From Bacteroides sp. CAG:709 (lineage in GTDB: Bacteria > Bacteroidota > Bacteroidia > Bacteroidales > UBA932), in contig FR882167.1 of NCBI GenBank assembly GCA_000434935.1, forward strand, positions 1-12,458: a stretch of 12,458 nucleotides of DNA. Reading direction: 5' to 3'. The notes beneath the pieces are model-generated. The model was not told the origin of the DNA and searched no databases. It saw only the letters and a list, made by a program, of their open reading frames with translations. This document shows, in pieces, positions 5,695 to 12,458 of this stretch (the stretch's first letter is position 1; the number at the start of each line of letters is the position of its first letter). Made by a program: the position numbers and the translations under genes.

Positions 5695-6900
5695 CTAGTT
5701 TTCGATGGTCGCAATTTTTCCGGCAAACAGGATATCATTGTTCTCCGCATTGAAGATAGCGAAGACGAACGGCCTGTCCACATTCATAATGAACGGTCGC
5801 GGCTCAGGTCTGACGGAGGTGAGTCTTACGCCTACGGATGTAACTGCCGCAGCCTCGGAACCTTCTTCATTGACCTCGATGAAACATTTCTGGCGGACTT
5901 CATCCACTGCCACGCCCGCCTGCGTCATCGCACTGAAGTCAGCAGCTCCCGAAAACGCCTTGTGCACGCCCATCGACTGGAGCAAGCTGTTCATTATCAA
6001 TGTTGTATTAACCTTAAACTTAGGCATTGACAATGCGACGGTCTGCATGGTCGCGGCTTCCATGAAACTCTTGAACCTGTCAGCATTCACGTAAGAAAGG
6101 AAATCCTTCATGTCCACGCCTTCCGCCGGCAAGCAGACAACCATGTTCCAATTCCCTGATTTATAAGGAAGTACCACGAACTTGCAGCCACTGATTTCTC
6201 CGCAGAGGAACGATTTCCTGATATGCATGAAGTCGGTATTCTGCACTGCTGAAGGGCTGTGGAACACCGCCTTGAATGTGGAATTCTTGTCGAACTTATA
6301 TTGCCACGGAGCCTTGAAGTACAGGGCATTGAGAAGGAACATCATCATATCGGAGCCGATGTTGTCGATGATTTCAGGAATCTTTCCGGAGGTCTTGTCA
6401 GAGCACCATTTGTTGATTTCCTTGACGGTAGCCGGCACGGAAAAGTCCCTTTCGGCAATTTCAGCGGAGTATGCGTTCTTCAAAAGGCTTGCATATCCCG
6501 GCAGGACCGGAAACCCGCTTCTGATCCACACTGAATTGGCGCTGGAGATGATGCATCCGTCACCGCTTTCGAGGATATCGCCTGAGTATGAAGCATTTAT
6601 CAATGCGGAAACGAGCTCCGCCTTGGTATCGCCTGCTGCACCTTCGGCAAGCATTGACAATGCCATTCCTGCGCTGTAAGGTGACACGACAATGTTTTCA
6701 GCAGCATTGCCGCTTGCGGAAACGGCTTCATTGAACAGAGACAGGCCGAAGGCTAGACGTCCGTCAGCATTGCCCCCGATGGTGGAGACGGCTTCGGGCG
6801 CGGTCGTGTTTTCGGCGGCGGTATTGTCGGCTGCAGTTTTCCTCTGGGTTCCGCAGGAAACCACGGCAAGGGCCGCAAGGGCAAACATCAATTTCTTCAT
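5695..6900 (-). CDS. Lipoprotein serpin (serine/cysteine protease inhibitor)
   Basis: Serpins trap target proteases by cleavage of an exposed loop and a large conformational change. The 401-residue protein begins with a lipoprotein signal ending VVSC (lipidated Cys16), then a short Ala/Thr-rich linker to about residue 45. Serpin landmarks follow: NIVVSPYSAGMALSML (69-84), NALYFKAPWQYKFD (191-204), and the closing VDRPFVFAIF signature (374-383). The hinge EEGSEAAAVTS (345-355) has the small residues needed for loop insertion, so it should be inhibitory. Counting from the P17 Glu at 345 puts P1-P1' at Thr361-Ser362, suggesting an elastase-like or broad target, though this alignment could be off by a residue or two. 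No acidic surface-export signal follows Cys16, so a periplasm-facing location is possible. It lies 3 bases after the permease gene and 5 before namZ. Confidence 0.95.
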   Translation of the reverse strand: MKKLMFALAALAVVSCGTQRKTAADNTAAENTTAPEAVSTIGGNADGRLAFGLSLFNEAVSASGNAAENIVVSPYSAGMALSMLAEGAAGDTKAELVSALINASYSGDILESGDGCIISSANSVWIRSGFPVLPGYASLLKNAYSAEIAERDFSVPATVKEINKWCSDKTSGKIPEIIDNIGSDMMMFLLNALYFKAPWQYKFDKNSTFKAVFHSPSAVQNTDFMHIRKSFLCGEISGCKFVVLPYKSGNWNMVVCLPAEGVDMKDFLSYVNADRFKSFMEAATMQTVALSMPKFKVNTTLIMNSLLQSMGVHKAFSGAADFSAMTQAGVAVDEVRQKCFIEVNEEGSEAAAVTSVGVRLTSVRPEPRPFIMNVDRPFVFAIFNAENNDILFAGKIATIEN

Positions 6901-6903
6901 AAC

Positions 6904-8211
6904 TTATTGTCTTTTAACAATTTTACCATATTCATGATCTACTTTTACCAGCGATGTCACGGCTACCGTAGCGAGGCAGCAGATTATCACCATCCAGAAG
7001 AACATCGTATAGCCGAGCCATTCCTGAATATAGCCGGCCACAGCCCCCGGAATCATCATGCTGAGCGCCATGAAGGCAGTGCAGATGGCATAATGCGAGG
7101 TCTTGAATTCTCCTTCGGCAAAGTACATCATAAACAACATATATGCCGTAAAACCGAAGCCGTACCCGAATTGCTCCACAGCAATGCACGTGCTGATAAT
7201 CACCAGGTTATGAGGCATTGCCATACTCAGATATACGAAAGTGAAGCAAGGGAGGGTCATGCAGGCGGCCATCGGCCAGAGGGATTTCTTGAGGCCCCAA
7301 CGGGATGCCGCCATGCCGCCGATGATGCCTCCGACGGTCAGCGCAAGAACGCCGATGGTTCCGTAGACAATGCCGACCAGGGAGGTGTGCAGTCCAAGTC
7401 CGCCTTCGCTGGCCGGGGAAAGCAGGAACGGATTTACCATCTTGAGCAGGAATGCTTCCGGCAATCTATAAAGCAGCATGAAGATTATCGCTATCCACAC
7501 GCCGGGTTTACGGAAGAATGAGACAAATGCCTTGGTGAATTCGCCGGCGGAACCGGAACCGTCCGTGCTCACGGCAGAATCTCCGGCAGGCCGTGGAAGG
7601 GCAAAGGTGTGATATATCGTCAAGATGGTGAAAATGACCGCAGTAAGTCCTATTGTCAATGACCATGCAAGCGGGATGTTCCCGGTCTTTTCTTCCAGGA
7701 CTCCGGCCACGACGACCAGAACTCCCTGTCCGAAAATCGAGGACAGACGGTAGAATGTGCTTCTTATGCCCACAAAGAACGATTGCTGGCCGCTGTCAAG
7801 GGCGATCATGTAGAAACCGTCGGCGGCGATGTCGTGGGTAGCGGAGGCGAATGCTGCGAACACGAAAAGGAGCAACGTGAAGGTAAACAGCGACATAGGG
7901 ACCTGCGTGGAGGTCTCCGGAGAAGGCAATGTCAGGGCGAGCAGCACGAAGGCAGCCGATACCAATGCCTGCATCATGACAATCCACCAGCGCTTGGTCC
8001 GGAATATGTCCACAAGCGGGCTCCAGAGCGGCTTGAGTGTCCATGGCAGATATAACAGGCTGGTAAACAGCGCCATTTCGCCATTCGGCACGCCCATTTT
8101 CGTAAACATTGTCACGGAAATGTTGTTAACTATGAAATACGGAATGCCTTCCGCGAAATACAATGTCGGAATCCACCACCAGGGCGATCTTCCTGTAACT
8201 TTGCCGGTCAT
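6904..8211 (-). CDS. AmpG-like MFS permease (muropeptide or MurNAc importer)
   Basis: This is an inner-membrane permease of 435 residues with about 12 hydrophobic segments. AmpG-type features are the N-terminal YFAEGIPYFIV (18-28), LYLPWTLKPLWSPLVD (53-68), the SATHDIAADGFYMIAL block (123-138) matching the family's SATQDI motif, and the late FKTSHYAICTAFMAL (369-383). AmpG proteins import GlcNAc-anhydroMurNAc(-peptides), and a related Bacteroidota transporter (MurT of Tannerella) imports MurNAc, so the substrate here is probably a cell-wall fragment or MurNAc. The central cytoplasmic loop (about 205-228) is Ser/Gly/Asp-rich. It starts 5 bases after the DUF4922-SpoIID gene and ends 3 bases before the serpin. 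Family confidence is high; the exact substrate is inferred. Confidence 0.88.
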   Translation of the reverse strand: MTGKVTGRSPWWWIPTLYFAEGIPYFIVNNISVTMFTKMGVPNGEMALFTSLLYLPWTLKPLWSPLVDIFRTKRWWIVMMQALVSAAFVLLALTLPSPETSTQVPMSLFTFTLLLFVFAAFASATHDIAADGFYMIALDSGQQSFFVGIRSTFYRLSSIFGQGVLVVVAGVLEEKTGNIPLAWSLTIGLTAVIFTILTIYHTFALPRPAGDSAVSTDGSGSAGEFTKAFVSFFRKPGVWIAIIFMLLYRLPEAFLLKMVNPFLLSPASEGGLGLHTSLVGIVYGTIGVLALTVGGIIGGMAASRWGLKKSLWPMAACMTLPCFTFVYLSMAMPHNLVIISTCIAVEQFGYGFGFTAYMLFMMYFAEGEFKTSHYAICTAFMALSMMIPGAVAGYIQEWLGYTMFFWMVIICCLATVAVTSLVKVDHEYGKIVKRQ

Positions 8212-8216
8212 GGAAA

Positions 8217-10550
8217 TTATTGATTATTGGTTCTTCTGACAGAGCAGATGCTTCCCGGATAATAATGGGAAAGGATATCCCTGTACCTGTATCCTCTGGA
8301 AGACATTACCGCCGCACCGATCTGACAAAGCCCTACGCCATGCCCCCAACCGGCGCCATGCAGTACGACAATGTCTTCTTCAAATGACGTTCCGGACGGC
8401 TGAATATCCACCACGAAGGCGGAGCTCTTCAGATGTGATGCAGACAGGAACTTTCTGATGACCAGTTCCTTACCGACAGTCATCGAAGATTTGGTCCCGC
8501 GTATTTCCAGAAGCGTGATCCTGCCGGAAGGTCCGCGTTTAAGAGGCTCAATGCTTTCCAGCATACCTATGTCATGTCCCGAGCGGGAGGCAATCAATTC
8601 CGAAAGTTCCTTACGTGTATATCTGACCTCCCAGCGGAAAAAGTCCTTGGTCTCCAGGTCATAGTCATTGAGCACCTGCGCGAGAATCTTGCCGTTTTCG
8701 GTATTGCAGAAAGCATCCGACGACTCTTCCATCTCGCCCATTATCCATTTGCGGGCATTGTCCTCCTGCGTCAAATCCGGAATCTTTTCCTCGGACGGCG
8801 TATCGGAAACGGCTGCAAGATACGGATAATCAATATCTTCCCAGCATGAGCCGAATCTTTCCATCATACCGCCGCAGCACTTGGAGAAACGGGCATCGCA
8901 GATTTCCCCGTCATAGGTCAGGACTTCTCCCCATGTCTGGTCGACAGCCTTGCGGACATTGTCCCCTACTGCCACCGTAAGTCCCTGATATCTCTGGCAA
9001 TGGTCATCGGCGCAGACATCGAAAGCCTTGTGATCATCCCTGCCGAACCATTTGACGAGATGATAATCGCCGTCGACGATGCGGTCTTCCTTGACGGAGG
9101 ATCCGGAAGAATGGATATTGTCCCGTCTTTCCTGGATTCTGGCCATGAGCCATGAACGGGAAATCACGGCATGGGCTTTCAGAAATTCGAGCGAGGCTGT
9201 GGCCTTCATCTCGGAAGAGATGACGCTGAGCAGATAGTCCTCAATACCTACCACATTGACAGCCACCACCTTACCGTCATCGACAATGAATTTCAATGAC
9301 CCTGCGAATTTCTGGACCTGACTTCTTTCCCAATGGAAACCGATGCCGATGGTCACGCCGTACAATATGAATGTAGGCTCGGCGAACATCGTGGACATGG
9401 TCTGCGCATCGAAAAACAGTTCATCGTACAATGTTCCGTTATAGGAAATCCGGCCGTTTTCATACACGACTTTCTGCCTGCCGGCGCCATCGGAAATTAT
9501 CTCGAATCCGATTTCATTGCCGGACATTATGCCGACCTGGACAGTCTGCTGGCTGCGTGTCAGCTTCCAGATTATATTGCGTTCAACTTCCTCACTTACA
9601 GATACTTCCGAGAGCATTTCCTCCAGAAGTCCGGTATTCAGTTTTTCATAATCGTCCTCATGCGGCGCCACGAACAGTCCCGCCATGTCGGCACAGCCGG
9701 GGCTCATAGTCAGATGGTCCGGACCGTCGGAAAAATAGTGATGTGAACGATGCTTGCCACGTGCCATGAGGACAGCCCGGTATTCGCCGAAACGTCCATG
9801 CGATATGCCTGACACTTTCTGGGAAGGCCGCACCTTGTACCATGTCAGGAGATTGAACATCGGCTCAGTCTCGTCTTCCCGCTGCGGAAGGCAGTCCAGC
9901 AGCCTGTAGAACAGCTTCGCCATGGACTTGGACGTGCGCGCCGTAAGCACGAACACACCTCTCGTAAATTTATGATAATGAAATAGTTCCGCATCCTGAA
10001 CCGAGGTCAGCCAAGTAAGGTCTTCCCTACCGCCGTCCAGGTTCAGGTCAATGTCTCTTTCCAATGGCATGAGTCCGCGCGGACAGGCCTGGAAATGAAA
10101 ATGGTCAGGGGCGGATGCACCGCATTTCGGCCCGTTGTAGAATATCGTGAAGTCCGGAAAATGTCTTGCCAGGTCGGTCATGTCAGGCATACGGTGCCAT
10201 ATCGACTGGGGCACATGGACATCCCTGGCTATCACCAGATGCTTCGGGAAAATCGGATAGGGATTCACCAGCATCTCATAGCGGCGCCCCTTTCGTCCTT
10301 CGAATGCCATAAAATGCTGCTCTTCAGGCCTGTTGGCACTGCAAAGGAAACATTTTCTGCTCTGTATGGAAGCCTTGTCCACCTTCGCTGCGGACGAACG
10401 TATGCGCTCCGGGTTATGCTGGACCGTGACTTCAAGACCTCCCACCATGAGTTTACGCGTCAATGCTTTTTTCATTGACCTGAAATTGGCGGCAGCCGCA
10501 GGCCAGACTGACAGCTGGTCGCGGACGAACTTGGAAATATCGTTATCCAT
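8217..10550 (-). CDS. DUF4922 (HIT-like) - SpoIID/LytB fusion protein
   Basis: Two domains are joined in 777 residues. The N-terminal DUF4922 half (about 1-330) carries CFLC (67-70, possible metal site), NPYPIFPKHLVIA (96-108) and the HIT-superfamily triad HFHFQ (150-154). That is the layout of GDP-hexose or Ap4A phosphorylases, so a nucleotidyl-transfer or phosphorolysis reaction is likely. The C-terminal SpoIID/LytB half (about 340-770) has VNVVGIEDYLLSVISSEM (431-448) with the likely catalytic Glu447, LEFLKAHAVISRSW (454-467), CADDHCQRYQG (513-523) matching the Cys/His metal site of SpoIID, KCCGGMMERFG (557-567), and HGAGWGHGVGLCQIGA (731-746). SpoIID proteins are lytic transglycosylases acting on stem-less glycan and are normally exported. 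Here no signal peptide or membrane segment precedes the domain, so a cytoplasmic location is implied. The start overlaps the glycosyltransferase stop by 8 bases. Confidence 0.9.
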   Translation of the reverse strand: MDNDISKFVRDQLSVWPAAAANFRSMKKALTRKLMVGGLEVTVQHNPERIRSSAAKVDKASIQSRKCFLCSANRPEEQHFMAFEGRKGRRYEMLVNPYPIFPKHLVIARDVHVPQSIWHRMPDMTDLARHFPDFTIFYNGPKCGASAPDHFHFQACPRGLMPLERDIDLNLDGGREDLTWLTSVQDAELFHYHKFTRGVFVLTARTSKSMAKLFYRLLDCLPQREDETEPMFNLLTWYKVRPSQKVSGISHGRFGEYRAVLMARGKHRSHHYFSDGPDHLTMSPGCADMAGLFVAPHEDDYEKLNTGLLEEMLSEVSVSEEVERNIIWKLTRSQQTVQVGIMSGNEIGFEIISDGAGRQKVVYENGRISYNGTLYDELFFDAQTMSTMFAEPTFILYGVTIGIGFHWERSQVQKFAGSLKFIVDDGKVVAVNVVGIEDYLLSVISSEMKATASLEFLKAHAVISRSWLMARIQERRDNIHSSGSSVKEDRIVDGDYHLVKWFGRDDHKAFDVCADDHCQRYQGLTVAVGDNVRKAVDQTWGEVLTYDGEICDARFSKCCGGMMERFGSCWEDIDYPYLAAVSDTPSEEKIPDLTQEDNARKWIMGEMEESSDAFCNTENGKILAQVLNDYDLETKDFFRWEVRYTRKELSELIASRSGHDIGMLESIEPLKRGPSGRITLLEIRGTKSSMTVGKELVIRKFLSASHLKSSAFVVDIQPSGTSFEEDIVVLHGAGWGHGVGLCQIGAAVMSSRGYRYRDILSHYYPGSICSVRRTNNQ

Positions 10551-11886
10551 TGGCAGACAGGTTTTTATGATTCAGCGCAATCCTGGCTTCAAATTCCCAG
10601 GTGCGGATGCTGTCCTTGTAAAGATTATTGGCATTGACCCTGGCGATGTCGAGCGCGGCGTCGGAATTTCCTTCCCAGCGGCGACAGCAATACAGCGGTT
10701 CATAAATGCGGCCTATATGGTATTCCCGGCTGATCCTCAGCCCCACGGCATAGTCCTCGCCATAGCTGACATTCGGGAAATTGATTTCGCGGAGCAACGG
10801 CACATAGAATGCGCGCGGCGCGCCCAAACCATTGATTCTCAATGCATTGTTCTTACCGTTATCTTCCGTCCATTCTTTATGGTCAATGATTCCCGGTGGA
10901 AGCGGTTTCATGTCGAAGTCGGTCATTTCATAGGACCCGATGACCATCGCGCAGCCTTCCTTTTCGAAAACATCCACGATTTTCTGAAGCGTCGTGGAGT
11001 CCTTGTAGACGTCGTCACTGTCGAGCTGGACCGCATAAAGCCCGCACCTGCTGTCGTGTACCGCCAAGTTCCAGCAGCCGCCGATGCCAAGGTCCCCACG
11101 TTCCGGCGTCACGACAATGAGCCTGCTGTCGTCAATGCCCGCGAGAATTTCGGCCGTCCCGTCCGTAGAATGATTGTCTACGACAATGACATTGTAACCG
11201 AAGCTGCATTCCTGGGACAATGCACTTTTAACGGCGTCCGCAATGGTCCTTACCCTGTTGAAAACCGGAATGATTACTGAGACAGACGGCGTTTCATGCT
11301 GATGGTCAATATGTTTCGTCCCAGGTGCCAGATATGCTCCCGCACGTTTGAGGTAAGCTGTGCAGATTTTTTCCATCTCCACCTGCACTTCCCTGTTACG
11401 CGGGTTCACATAGTCGAACTGCTTTTCGCCTGACTTGCGAAGGTCGGTCTCAACCTCGGTATAGAGGTACTCACCGATATGGACTTTCTTGGCCATGCGG
11501 AGACGCAGGTCATACATTGCCCCGAAGCTGTAGTCCACATCCATTTCCGCCACGGCTTTCCTGAATGAGTCGGCACGATATACCTGCACCGGCCCGAAAT
11601 CGAAGTCGTCTCTCAATGCTCCCTTCTGACATTCGATCACAGGGTGACGGCGGCGTTCCCCGTTTCCGTCCGGTGTCGTAATCAGCTCATAGTAATCAGA
11701 ATACAGCATGTCGGCCATCGTATATTCCGCCACTTCCGCAAAGCGTTCAAGGGCGAGATAGCCAAAATCGCAAGGATATGGCTTGGTGTTGATGACAATG
11801 TAATCGTCGGCAAGGTCAGCAGCGGCCTTGCGCAAATCTGATGTCCTGAGTACAGGGCCGTCAGACAGGATTTTGAAAGTGGCCAT
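10543..11886 (-). CDS. Two-module glycosyltransferase, GT2-type C-terminal domain
   Basis: The protein has 447 residues from the ATG at 11886; the frame to 11994 would overlap the NUDIX gene and adds no domain. Residues about 200-430 are a GT-A, family 2 domain: VSVIIPVFNRVRTIADAV (202-219), VVDNHSTDGTAEIL (235-248), GIGGCWNLAV (267-276), the metal- and nucleotide-binding LDSDD (288-292), and GEDYAVGLR (376-384) as the probable catalytic-base region. Residues about 25-145 (YSDYYELI, LRDDFDFGPVQVY, MYDLRLR, IGEYLYTE) resemble the back half of another GT-A domain without its own nucleotide-binding start, so it may be a degenerate duplicate. No membrane segments are visible; it should be soluble. 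The acceptor is unknown. It follows the NUDIX gene by 13 bases and overlaps the next gene by 8. Confidence 0.9.
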   Translation of the reverse strand: MATFKILSDGPVLRTSDLRKAAADLADDYIVINTKPYPCDFGYLALERFAEVAEYTMADMLYSDYYELITTPDGNGERRRHPVIECQKGALRDDFDFGPVQVYRADSFRKAVAEMDVDYSFGAMYDLRLRMAKKVHIGEYLYTEVETDLRKSGEKQFDYVNPRNREVQVEMEKICTAYLKRAGAYLAPGTKHIDHQHETPSVSVIIPVFNRVRTIADAVKSALSQECSFGYNVIVVDNHSTDGTAEILAGIDDSRLIVVTPERGDLGIGGCWNLAVHDSRCGLYAVQLDSDDVYKDSTTLQKIVDVFEKEGCAMVIGSYEMTDFDMKPLPPGIIDHKEWTEDNGKNNALRINGLGAPRAFYVPLLREINFPNVSYGEDYAVGLRISREYHIGRIYEPLYCCRRWEGNSDAALDIARVNANNLYKDSIRTWEFEARIALNHKNLSANG

Positions 11887-11899
11887 CAGGTTATGTGTT

Positions 11900-12458
11900 T
11901 TACAGCAGGGCCTCCAGGGATTTTCTGATTTTCCTGAATTCGCCCTCGAAATTAGGCGTGAATATGGACTTGCCGAGGTTTTCCTCGATTTCATCCATTG
12001 ACCAGTAGCGGCCTTCAGCCACCTCTTCCAGGTCAGGATGAGGCGTGAAGTTTCCTACTGCCGCGAATATGTTTATGAGTTCCCTTTCCACATCGCTCTG
12101 GAAAATGTAGTTTCCGAGCCAGATAGGATTGTACTCAGTGAATTTCAGTTCTTCTCCTGATTCCCTGAACAATGCCTCGCTGACATATTCACCATAATCA
12201 ATATGTCCGCCGACCGCCGTATCCCATCTGCCCGGAAGCAGGTCCTTTTTCATGGAGCGCTTCTGGAGATAGAGCTGGTCGTAGCGGTTGAGTATATGAA
12301 GGTGCACTACCGGGTGCAGAAGCATTGACCCGCCATGACACCATGCGCGCGAAGCTTGCGCGTATACGATACCGTTTTCGTCTATCACGGGCAGCATTTC
12401 CGTTCCCGGAGCGGGCCTGTCGGCAGGCTTGTCGGCTGTAGGTTTGGGCAGTACGACC
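11900..12458 (-). CDS. NUDIX hydrolase (Idi-like subtype), 5' end beyond the window
   Basis: The sequence resembles the Idi-like NUDIX subgroup: LPVIDENG, then CHGGSMLLHPVVHLHILN, LYLQKR, and GRWDTAVGGHIDYGE. Counting from the ATG at 12397, the Nudix box spans residues 64-86. Its metal-binding core (Gly64, Glu70, Arg78-Glu79, Glu82-Glu83) is intact, although a usual hydrophobic residue is Ser80 and the late Gly is Lys85. The ATG at 12397 gives 165 residues, but homologues I know have residues before this Met, and the frame stays open to the window edge with a Pro/Ala-rich run (VLPKPTADKPADRPAPGTE). The gene is therefore probably longer, perhaps with another domain upstream. Substrate is unknown; nucleotide-sugar or isoprenoid diphosphates are the family range. 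It is the first visible gene of the operon, 13 bases before the glycosyltransferase. Confidence 0.88.
   Translation of the reverse strand, partial: VVLPKPTADKPADRPAPGTEMLPVIDENGIVYAQASRAWCHGGSMLLHPVVHLHILNRYDQLYLQKRSMKKDLLPGRWDTAVGGHIDYGEYVSEALFRESGEELKFTEYNPIWLGNYIFQSDVERELINIFAAVGNFTPHPDLEEVAEGRYWSMDEIEENLGKSIFTPNFEGEFRKIRKSLEALL

Noticed and set aside
6182..6679. Plus-strand open frame of 165 codons
   Set aside because: It is fully antisense to the serpin gene, whose motifs run continuously here; no family features are seen in the translation.
6907..7521. Plus-strand open frame of 204 codons
   Set aside because: It is antisense to the AmpG-like permease; the translation is His/Glu-rich without any recognisable domain, as expected from the complement of membrane-protein codons.
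10333..11280. Plus-strand open frame of 315 codons
   Set aside because: It lies antisense across the boundary of the glycosyltransferase and DUF4922-SpoIID genes, shows no recognisable domain, and both minus-strand genes have clear conserved motifs throughout this region.
11887..11994. Upstream ATG at 11994 for the glycosyltransferase
   Set aside because: It overlaps the end of the NUDIX gene by 95 bases, and the extra 36 residues look like out-of-frame sequence; the ATG at 11886 leaves a 13-base gap.

Overview
The window looks like a chromosomal segment of a gut-type Bacteroidales bacterium (phylum Bacteroidota). The evidence is a TAnnTTTG-type -7 promoter with an upstream TTG box, A/T-rich gene starts without Shine-Dalgarno sequences, and the gene families present (a DUF6515-like exported protein, a lipoprotein serpin, an AmpG-type transporter, a DUF1343/NamZ exo-muramidase). 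Family or genus cannot be assigned from the sequence alone. Every gene I accept lies on the minus strand, so transcription runs from high to low coordinates.

Region 1 (about 1-1406) is a two-gene unit: a DUF3990 protein of the ADP-ribosyltransferase-like type, followed with a 23-base overlap by a protein whose C-terminus is an XRE-type helix-turn-helix. It has its own promoter (1376-1406) and a perfect 12-base palindrome between promoter and start codon. The arrangement resembles an autoregulated toxin-antitoxin pair, but that function is inferred.

Region 2 (about 1347-1875) has no gene. It holds the promoter and palindrome just described, a 20-base direct repeat spaced 34 bases apart, and a 162-base element with 19-base inverted terminal arms. 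The right end of that element recurs at the very left edge of the window (50 of 54 bases identical). There it encodes the last 11 residues and stop codon of the HTH gene, so the two-gene unit is bracketed by copies of one repeat.

Region 3 (1876-12458) is one tight series of eight genes, with gaps of 3 to 13 bases or a short overlap. In transcription order they are: a NUDIX hydrolase (cut by the window edge), a two-module GT2-type glycosyltransferase, a DUF4922-SpoIID fusion, an AmpG-like permease, a lipoprotein serpin, a NamZ-like exo-N-acetylmuramidase, a repeat-rich exported DUF6515-like protein, and glutamate racemase (murI). The likely theme is cell-wall turnover. NamZ cuts MurNAc from peptidoglycan glycan outside the inner membrane, the permease imports muropeptides or sugars, a SpoIID-type lytic transglycosylase domain without a signal peptide may act inside the cell, and MurI supplies D-glutamate. 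The serpin, the HIT-like DUF4922 domain, the glycosyltransferase and the NUDIX enzyme have no settled place in this pathway and are the most interesting parts. The operon promoter lies outside the window, beyond 12458.
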